Shown: piece after piece, positions 56,346 to 64,000 of the stretch
Numbering within the stretch: position 1 is the first letter of the stretch
Layout of the letters: every line of letters begins with the position of its first letter
Assembly (NCBI GenBank): GCA_012934845.2
Contig: WNNJ02000360.1
Coordinates: forward strand, 186,001 to 250,000
Direction: 5' to 3'
Origin: Pomphorhynchus laevis
Lineage: Eukaryota > Acanthocephala > Palaeacanthocephala > Echinorhynchida > Pomphorhynchidae
DNA: 64,000 nucleotides
Position numbers and translations under genes: made by a program
The notes under the pieces: model-generated
Seen by the model: the letters and a program-made list of their open reading frames with translations, nothing else
Databases searched by the model: none
Told to the model about the DNA's origin: nothing

Positions 56346-59300
56346 TTTCAAAGATATGATATTAAATATGTATCGAAAGTAGTACCTACGTAGCGAAAAA
56401 TACGTAAGTACTAATGATTTCAATTTTAGATCTTTTAAATGTAACAGAAAAAATTGTATAGTTTGTGATGTTATAAATAATAATAATTGTATCGTAAGTA
56501 ATACGACAAACAAATGTTTTTCATTAAATATTAATAATAATTGTAACTGCAATACCGCAGGTGTAGTGTATCTAATACAATGCACATGTGGATTGCAATA
56601 TATAGGAAAAACATATCAAATGTTAAAAACTAGGTTTAGGCAACACATATATAATATACAGCATAATAGTCAAACTATATTTCATAAACATATGAGATTA
56701 ATAGGACATGATATTAAAAACTGTAAATTATTTATTTTAGAACATATTATCGAAGAAAACATTTCAATATTAAATCAAAAACTATTAGAAAAAGAAGATT
56801 TTTGGATTAAAACGCTTAATTCCATGTACCCATTAGGATTGAATGACGTGGTACAAGGAATTGGCAGAAGTAGTATAATACATAATAAACAACTATATTA
56901 TAATAATCCGGTTAAACGCAAACCAAGAAGTCATGGTGATAAAAGGAATAGGAAAAATAGAGTTAAAAATATTAAAAAAGATATGTATATAAATGAACAA
57001 TTAGAAATGTTAAAACAACTTTTAAGTGATAATAAGCTAAAAGATCTTTATGTAAATATAAGAAGTTTTTCTAAAGATATCATATGTTCAATAAATCAAA
57101 AATTAATTAATGACTATAATAGGCTAAGTTGTATAATAGACAGTTATTGTTATACAAAATACTATAATCATACAATAAATGTAAATAATAACAATAGAAA
57201 ATATACATTAACCATAAACTTCATTAATAAATGTATAGATAACATAAATATAGCCGGACTTTTAAATAATTCTAAAAGTAAAGAAATAATAGGGTCAGAT
57301 TTAAGTAAATATATTCCTAAAATAAGGTATAAACTCCTACCACCATTAGGACGAAAAATTTGTAATTATAATAAAGAATTAAAATCAATATGTAACGATA
57401 ATATTAGAAACATAATGGAAACAGAATGCAATTGTAAAAGTCTTAGTTTTGATAAAATAAATGAACATATATGTACCCATAATCTAGAATTAATTGAAAA
57501 TTGTGAATTAAGAAAGCTGCTATCGAAAGGGTATAAATATAGATTAAATAACAACAACGACAAAAATAAAATATACAGTTCGTTATATCATAACTTAAAT
57601 GATTACTTTAGTAAGCTGATTAATAGTGAAAGCTCGAATATATCTAAGATAAAAATTTGGAAAGATTATATATTTGATAAAATTAAAAATAAAATGAAAA
57701 TAACAAACAATTATAAAAGGAAAGATAAAATTAATAAAGATATGTATAAAGAACTTACTAAATTAAAGGATAACTATATAATAAAAACTAATGATAAATA
57801 AAATCAGCTAACTGAGTCTACGTATTGTTATATAATTATAAAATAAACAAAACATAATAATGCTAAATCAAAATTTAATAATTAAATAATAAAATTAATA
57901 ATTGTTTTTAGATTTTCTATAATTTTAATCAAGTTAAAAAATAAAAATAAAAAATAAAATTTAAAATAAACGTCATTTTTATGAATTGACTAATAAATAA
58001 CAGACGTTGTATCAGAATAAGAATTAGAGGTCATCAGGAGGAACTGCTATGCTATCAGGTTTCGGCCCCTAACTCCTCTACCTAACATAGCAGCGGGGCC
58101 AAATACATGCAATGATGCATTGTTAAGAATAAGGCTTTCTGGATAAATGTGCTTACTAATATTTGAATGAATAATGTTTTAAGATTTACAGTATTTATTA
58201 GATCCTAGTTAACCTGATATCTTAGGTTGTAAATGAGAAAAACAAAAATGAAATAAATTGCTTGATAAATCTATCGCTTGAAATTGCTTATTTTTTCAAT
58301 CACATCTATTGCTTAAAATAAGAAGTGGCATTGCAGGTGTTCTGTGTTGCGATGCTTCCGGTTCCATTAAAGTGATGTAATAGCGATATACTATCAAAGC
58401 TAGTAATAACTTTGTCTTCATATGCAAAAAGCTTTATTATGATATACTAATGAAAGAGGTTAATTCTAATGATTTAAATGTAAATCCAACATATAAACGT
58501 AGTGAGTTGAGTTTAGAAACAATTATTACAAGTCACTGTTCTATAATAGCTAGAAAGGGTATAAAGGTTGAATCAGATAATAAAACTATACCTATATTAT
58601 ATTGGAATCCAAAATTACATAAAAATCCAATAAAACCTAGGTTCATATGTAGTGCGTTTTAATGTACATTAAAACCACTTAATGTCTATATGAATAAAAT
58701 ACTTAAAGTAATTAAAGCACATTTTAAAAAATTTTGCAAGGTAATCGAAATTAATACTGGTATAAAACACTATTTCAGTATTAATTCTACAAAAGAATTT
58801 TTAGAACAGACAAAAGGAATAAATTTTCAAAATATAAATACATACGATTTTAGTACTCTTTACACAAATCTAGATTTAGCAGATATTAGAGAAGCGTTAG
58901 TAAAATTAATTAATCTTATATTCGGAAAAAGATATACATATATATGTTATAATAATTATAACGCCTATCTAACAAAAATTAAACCATCAAATAAATATAA
59001 ATATATGGATAAAATTGAATTAATAGAATCCTTAAATATTTTGATAAATCAAAATTATTTAAAAGTAGGAACATCTATATTTAGACAAGTAAAAGGTGTT
59101 CCAATGGGTGGTAATAGTAGCCCAATTATAGCTGACTTGTTTTTAAGCTTTATAGAATATGAATTTGTTCATAACTGTGTAAAAACTAAATCTAAACAAT
59201 ATAAATATATGAAATATATGTTTCGATACATTGATGATATATGTGTATTTAATTCTAATAATTTTTATTCAATTAGTGAGCACATTTATCCAGAAAGCCT

Positions 59301-59691
59301 TATTCTTAACAAAACCAATATTAATGATAAAGAAGGTGTATATCTAGATATGAACATTAAATTAACATTAACTAAAACTACTATTAATTTATATCGTAAA
59401 GATGACATATTTAAATTTACAAGAAACATATTTTTGCATGAGCATTCATGCATACCATATAATATAAAATATAATACATTAAATAATGAAATTTTAAGAA
59501 TTGCAACAATATGTAATGATATTGGCTTTCTTCAAAATCATTTAAATAATTTAATAGATACATATTTTAAACTAGGTTACTATAAAAATAACATCAAGCA
59601 GAAAATAGTAAAATATATAAATCAACACAATAATATAAAGAATAAATTTAAACTCTTAAGTGGCAAATTTTTATGGATGAATAATAAATAA
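56346..59691 (+). mobile_element. Naiad-like Penelope element, copy C, interrupted
   Basis: This is the most complete copy at the 5' side. The zinc-finger part (FRSFKCNRKNCIVCDVI) leads into GVVYLIQCTCGLQYIGKT and on to LKDNYIIKTNDK at 57801. A 590-bp insertion (57801-58388) then splits the gene. Coding resumes at KASNNFVFICKKLYYD; an A-to-T change makes a stop after ICSAF (58660); the frame then runs from 58690 to 59691 with PMGGNSSPIIADLF and YIDDICVFN. In-frame ATGs at 56353 and 56368 are separated from the zinc finger by a TAG at 56380. Outside the insertion it is about 99% identical in protein to copy A. It is inactive as it stands. Confidence 0.85.
57801..58388 (-). mobile_element. Insertion in copy C: terminal repeat, Naiad scrap and unknown DNA
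   Basis: It begins with a minus-oriented terminal unit (AAATCAGCTAACTGAGTCTA, to about 58118). It passes straight into a scrap of minus-strand Naiad coding sequence (GTTAAGAATAAGGCTTTCTG, 58120-58160) and ends in about 225 bp of unassigned sequence. The terminal unit and scrap together resemble an internally deleted, 5'-truncated member of the same family. Confidence 0.65.
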
Positions 59692-60074
59692 TATACTTTG
59701 CATTAGAATAAGATACTAGATAGTTATTTCAGAGGAAATACATCATTAGCATGTATTTGGCCCCGCTGCTATGTTGGGTAGAGGAGTTAGGGGCCGAAAC
59801 CTGATAGCATAGCAGTTCCTCCTGATGACCTCTAATTCTTATTCTGATACAACGTCTGTTATTTATTAGTCAATTCATAAAAATGACGTTTATTTTAAAT
59901 TTTATTTTTTATTTTTTATTTTTATTTTTTTTTTTAACTTGATTTAAATTATAGAAAATCTAAAAACAATTATTAATTTTATTATTTAATTATTAAATTT
60001 TGATTTAGCATTATTATGTTTTGTTTATTTTATAATTATATAACAATACGTAGACTCAGTTAGCTGATTTAATT
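59692..60074 (+). repeat. Terminal repeat of Naiad-like copy C
   Basis: A complete terminal unit follows the stop codon, with all landmarks of the copy B unit and the same end (ACGTAGACTCAGTTAGCTGA). It differs from the B unit mainly in the length of a T-rich run near 59920. Confidence 0.85.
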
Positions 60075-60199
60075 ATAAAATTAAAAAAATGCAAGGTAAT
60101 GGTTAAAAAATGTAAGGTAATGTAAGATATAAAACACTATTAAAGTGTTTATAAAGTGTTTAAAACACTATTAAAGTGTTTTAATTCTTCGACAGAAGA
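60075..60199. repeat. AT-rich junction with small tandem repeat
   Basis: A unit containing AAAACACTATTAAAGTGTTT is repeated two or three times at 60136-60180; the unit is itself a hairpin. It joins copies C and D. Confidence 0.5.
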
Positions 60200-60770
60200 T
60201 TTTTAGGGCACTAAAGGAATAAATTTTCAAAATATAAATACTTACGATGTTACATTAAGCAGTTATTAAATACGCGTTAGAAAAATTAATGAACCTTATA
60301 TTCGGAAACGTATATACATAGGAAACGTATAGATACCTTATGTATACATATAACGCCAATCTAACAAAAATTCAACCATCAAGTAAATATAAATATGCGG
60401 ATAAAATTAAATTAATAAAAGTCTTAAATATATTAATAAATCAAACATATTTAGAAGTAGGGACATCTATATTTAAACAAATAAAAGGTGTTCCAACGGG
60501 AGGTAATATTAGCCCAATTATTGCTGACTTATTTTTAAGCTTTATAGAATATGAATTTGTTCATAACTGTGTAAAAACTAAATCTAAATTATATAAAGAT
60601 ATGAAATATATGTTGCGATATATTGATGATATATGTGTATTTAATTCTAATAATTTTTATTCAATTAGTGAATAAATTTATCCAGAAAGGGTTATTCGTA
60701 ACAAAACCAATATTAATGATAAAGAAAGTATATATCTATATATGATAAATTTTACCAAATGATCTACTTT
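60200..60770 (+). mobile_element. Naiad-like copy D, diverged RT fragment
   Basis: The open part (60340-60675) reads TKIQPSSKYKYADKIKLIKV, then FKQIKGVPTGGNISPIIADL and MLRYIDDICVFNSN before a stop. It matches the palm of copies A and C with many substitutions (PMGG to PTGG, SS to IS). It therefore belongs to an older burst or a sister subfamily. Flanks are decayed. Confidence 0.75.
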
Positions 60771-60965
60771 CCCGCTAATTCATATTCAGATTAGAGGAAT
60801 CGGAAAGACTAAACAGCATAAACTGACTCTATGCTGTTTCGACTTTTGAGTATCATCAGTAGGGGTCTGCTACACCACTGGATTGAAGTGCAGCAGCCGT
60901 AGACAGCTCAATAAGTCCTTCTAAGACTTATTGACTTTATTACTTTCGAAGTTGTGTAGCTACAG

Positions 60966-61043
60966 GCCACACTGATGAGACAACCCTGTAGTGATGAGTA
61001 GACTAAGGTCGAAACGTACTATTGAAGGCTAGACGTCTGTGGT
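60966..61043 (+). ncRNA. Hammerhead self-cleaving ribozyme (type I layout)
   Basis: All core parts are present in order. Stem I 5' strand is CCACA (60967-60971), then CTGATGA (60972-60978). Stem II is GAC / GTC (60979-60981 with 61008-61010) closing a 26-base loop, followed by GAAA (61011-61014). Stem III is CGT / ACG (61015-61017 with 61033-61035), then UC (61036-61037), and the stem I 3' strand is TGTGG (61038-61042). Cleavage would fall after C61037. Penelope-like and related retroelements are known to carry such ribozymes. The short stem II is the weak point. It lies between a Naiad copy and the RTE-type LINE leader. Confidence 0.65.
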
Positions 61044-61129
61044 AGGCACCTTTCGGGTTAAGCTTCCCGACAAAGGTTGTAAAAAGCATGCAGGTTTATA
61101 CATGTCTGTTCGTGTTAATTAAAAAGTTT

Positions 61130-64000
61130 TATTGAATAACTGTATATTGTATATTGTATTAAATAAACTCCGCCAATGCCGGTCCCAAGCCCTTATGAAA
61201 AAGGAGGAGGGTTGAGGCTAGGAAGGGCATCCACTCGTAAAAATTCTGCTCCAACCACAAACAAAATGAAAAGTCTACAAACCTCAAACTACGTTACTAG
61301 GGCGTCCCCTGCAAGCGACGCGCGCCATATCCCGCATGACGTGACAAATATCAAAGGGTTACCGACTCACGGACGAAGTCGGATAAAGAAGCAAGTCCAA
61401 CCTCGAAACCTACGTCTAATGTCACTAAACATCGGTACACTAACCGGAAAAAGCAGAGAATTAGCTGCCAACCTCAAACAACGCAATGTCGATATTGCAG
61501 TTGTTTAGGAAACTAAATGGAAAGGTTACAAAGCGAAAGAGATCGGCGATGGGTATAAGCTTTATTACCACGGCACTATCAAAGGACGAAATGGAGTCGG
61601 GATCATATTATCTGAGCACTTGCAACAATCTATTACAGCGATACAACGAATCTCAGACCGCATTATGTTAGCCGCGTTAGATATCAAAACACGCAGAGTA
61701 GTAATAATCACAGCATATGCTCCTCAACAAGGTTGCTCCGACGAATAAAAGGACGATTTTTGGCAAAGACTCAGTGACGCGACCCAATCTGTCAAAGAAG
61801 ATGAAATTGTCTTCATAGGCGGAGACCTAAACGGCCATGTCGGCTCCGAACATCCTTCGTTCCAACGAAACCACGGTGGCCTGGGTATCGGAACTCTAAA
61901 TGAAGATGGAGCAAGGATCCTTGACTGGGCGCAAGCACAAGACCTTGCACTGTGCAATACTTTCTTCGCCAAAAAAACTCTCACCTAGTCAGGTACTCCA
62001 GTGGAAACCACAAGACGCAGATCGATTTTTGGGCATGCCGCCGAATCGATCTTAAACTAGTCAAGAACACCAAAGTGATTCCCTTCGAACCAGTTGCTAG
62101 TCAACACCACCCACTGGTAATGGATACCCTAATACCAACGCCAATTAACAGACTCCCAACGACTAAACATGCGCATATAAAGTGGTGGAAACATCGAGAA
62201 TGCGGAGATAAACTAACCCCTGCTCTCCATTTGGCTATCCAGACCACATCATTAACAGAGGATGTAAACGAGTGTTGGGAATCTGCCGTCCGAAATATAT
62301 CCAATGCAGCGCAACCAATCCTCGGTGTCACTAAGCCAGCTCAAAAGTTTATTGACAAACAAACGTGGTTCTGGAATGAAGAGGTCCAACAAGCTGTACG
62401 AGATAAAAAGGACGCATATAAAAAGTGGAAACTGTCTCAGCTCTCAGACGATAAAGAACGTTACCGTATACAAAATAGGATTGCCAAAACGAAAGTGGCA
62501 GAGAGCAAAAATAATTACATCGCAGACCTGTACAATAATCTAGAGTCCCCCGAAGGTGAATGTGATATATACCGCCTTGCAAGGTCTCGATCAAATGCCG
62601 CCAAAGACATCATTCACTTTGCCCAAATCAAGAGTAAAGATGGAACTATACTGCGAGATGATAGAGAAATTCAGGACAGATGGCGCGAACATTACAACGA
62701 AATATGTAACATAGAATTCCCCCATCCTGATCTACCTATGGGTATATGCACCTCTGGACCAGTCCCGGAGATCACAACCGCAGAAGTAGCTGAGTCAGTA
62801 AGAAAGATGAAAAACGGAAAAGCTACTGGACCAGATGGAATTCCTGGCGAGGTTTGGAAACTCACCGGACTTGCGGGCATAGCTTTTCTCACGCATCTTT
62901 TCAACAAAATAGTTATACAGCACGAAGTACCTAAAGCATGGAAAAGCTCGTTTACAATCCCCATCTGGAAACAGAAGGGTGACATTGCTAGCTGTAGCTA
63001 TTATCGCCCTATTCGGTTATTATCCCACACAATGAAAATCTTTGAGCAAGTCCTGGACAAAAGACTAAGGGTTCTGATTAATATCGCCGTTAACCAGTGT
63101 GGCTTTGTCAAAAATGTATCAACCACAGATGCATACAAGCAGCAAGGATATTGATGGAAAAATTAAATCAGCTAACTGAGTCTACGTATTTAATATAATT
63201 ATAAAATAAACAAAACATAATAATGCTAAATCAAAATTTAATAATTAAATAATAAAATTAATAATTGTTTTTAGATTTTCTATAATTTAAATTTTCTATA
63301 ATTTAAATCAAGTTAAAAAAATGAAATTTAAAATAAACGTCATTTTTATGAATTGAGTAATAAATAACAGACGTTGTATCAGAATAATAATTAGAGGTCA
63401 TCAGGAGGAACTGCTATAAAAAAAGCAGCAGAGTTTACATATGGCCTTCCTTGATTTGGAGAAGGCTTTTGATCGGGTGCCACATTCTCTTATCTGGTAC
63501 TCCTTGCGACAACACGGTGTCCTAGAGGAGTACGTTGACTGGATTAAACTGATGTACTCGGACACAACCAGCATAGTACGCTGCGCTACCGGCGATTCTC
63601 AACCATATCCGATCACGGTTGGCGTACATCAGGGCAGTAGCCTGTCACCCCTGCTATTCATCTTATGTATGGATACGATTACTTATAAACTGTACAACGA
63701 TGTCCTTGGACCCTCTTATATGCAGACGATGTTATGCTTGCTACCCAAACACGCGAAAACCTGAAACAGCAAGTCCAAAACTGGTCTGATCGCATATCAC
63801 AATACGGGCTGAGGCTGAACATGGGTAAAACTGCGTATCTTGAGTTGGGATATCAAACACCTGGCTCTATCGAGATCAACGGGCAGCCACTCGAAAAGTG
63901 TACTACCTTCAAATACCTGGGGTCCTACCTCTCATCGGATGGTACTATAAATAAAGATGTAAAGGGGCGCCTTAACGCAGCTTGGCTAAAATGGCGAAGC
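61130..64000 (+). mobile_element. RTE-type LINE ('RTE-2'), 5' complete, runs off the window
   Basis: The leader frame is 61176-61420. The endonuclease gives LMSLNIGTLTG, a stop where Q of QETKW is expected (61507), GVGIILSEHL, ITAYAPQQG, a stop at 61746, FIGGDLNGHVG, and a stop at 61986 followed by a frameshift near 62020. The long frame to 63154 gives QIDFWACRR, SQHHPLVM (the SDH block changed), TWFWNEEVQQAVRDKK, DRWREHYNEICN, MKNGKATGPDGIPGEVWK and YYRPIRLLSHTMKIFEQVL. After a small frameshift (IQAARILMEKL) a repeat is inserted (63162-63417). RT then continues with MAFLDLEKAFDRVPHSLIWY, GVHQGSSLSPLLFILCMD, a shifted YADD region, and FKYLGSYLSSDGT at the window end. It is dead but moderately young. 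Confidence 0.85.
63162..63417 (-). repeat. 5'-truncated Naiad-like terminal repeat inside the RTE-2 LINE
   Basis: The insertion begins with the family's outer end (AAATCAGCTAACTGAGTCTA) and breaks off after GGTCATCAGGAGGAACTGC. LINE codons on the two sides (ARILMEKL and KKQQSLHMAFLDL) join naturally without it. The 3' end is intact and the 5' end is missing, the pattern expected of target-primed insertion. Confidence 0.85.

Noticed and set aside
59740-59840. Type I hammerhead in the Naiad-like terminal repeat
   Set aside because: CTGATGA and GAAAC are present but in the wrong order, and no stem III with a following UH could be built in either strand.

Overview
The window is AT-rich DNA of an invertebrate animal, saturated with transposable elements. 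Nothing bacterial is present: there are no operons, ribosome binding sites or CRISPR. The only two host-like genes are a small heat shock protein with two alpha-crystallin domains (32.8-33.6 kb, +) and the large 3' exon of a family-20 beta-hexosaminidase homologue of the arthropod/FDL type (38.6-40.3 kb, -). That exon begins at a good intron acceptor site, so the gene is spliced. The hexosaminidase style and the mix of elements (RTE-like LINEs, LINEs with a restriction-like endonuclease, permuted Penelope-like elements) suggest an invertebrate, perhaps an ecdysozoan or a worm. The species cannot be fixed from this sequence.

Layout. 0-1.8 kb: 3' half of a restriction-like-endonuclease (RLE) LINE, -. 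1.8-3.6 kb: AT-rich, Penelope scraps. 3.6-10.0 kb: an RTE-type LINE on -, split by a nested reverse-transcribing element (4.64-7.74 kb) whose RNase H looks hepadnavirus-like. 10.5-14.3 kb: Penelope RT fragment followed by a second RLE LINE, +. 14.4-18.2 kb: CR1/L2-type LINE, -, with a 16-bp minisatellite at its 5' end (18.2-18.65 kb). 19.1-23.3 kb: inverted second copy of the 10.6-14.3 kb composite, whose middle is replaced by a Gypsy-type LTR fossil. 23.3-25.9 kb: AT-rich with Penelope remnants. 25.9-29.2 and 34.65-36.35 kb: three pieces of one endonuclease-RT LINE family ('LINE-B'). 36.35-38.2 and 40.98-41.55 kb: further pieces of the RTE family. 41.6-42.1 kb: Penelope GIY-YIG remnant. 42.15-44.7 kb: another EN-RT LINE ('LINE-C'), -. 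46-49 kb: a LINE ORF1 remnant and a third RLE LINE, +. 49.15-50.9 kb: decayed copy of the CR1/L2 LINE. 51.2-60.8 kb: a nest of Penelope-like elements with an N-terminal GIY-YIG nuclease (permuted, Naiad-like), including one long open frame. 61.2 kb to the end: another RTE-type LINE, +, interrupted by a Naiad terminal repeat.

The thread through the window is the Naiad-like family. Its roughly 370-bp terminal unit, ending in a conserved motif (ACTCAGTTAGCTGATTT), is scattered at about 17 places in both orientations, mostly without any coding sequence. Other points of interest are a hexosaminidase homologue that has lost its catalytic residues, a complete hammerhead ribozyme fold just upstream of the last LINE, and a hairpin in RTE 5' leaders kept by compensatory changes.
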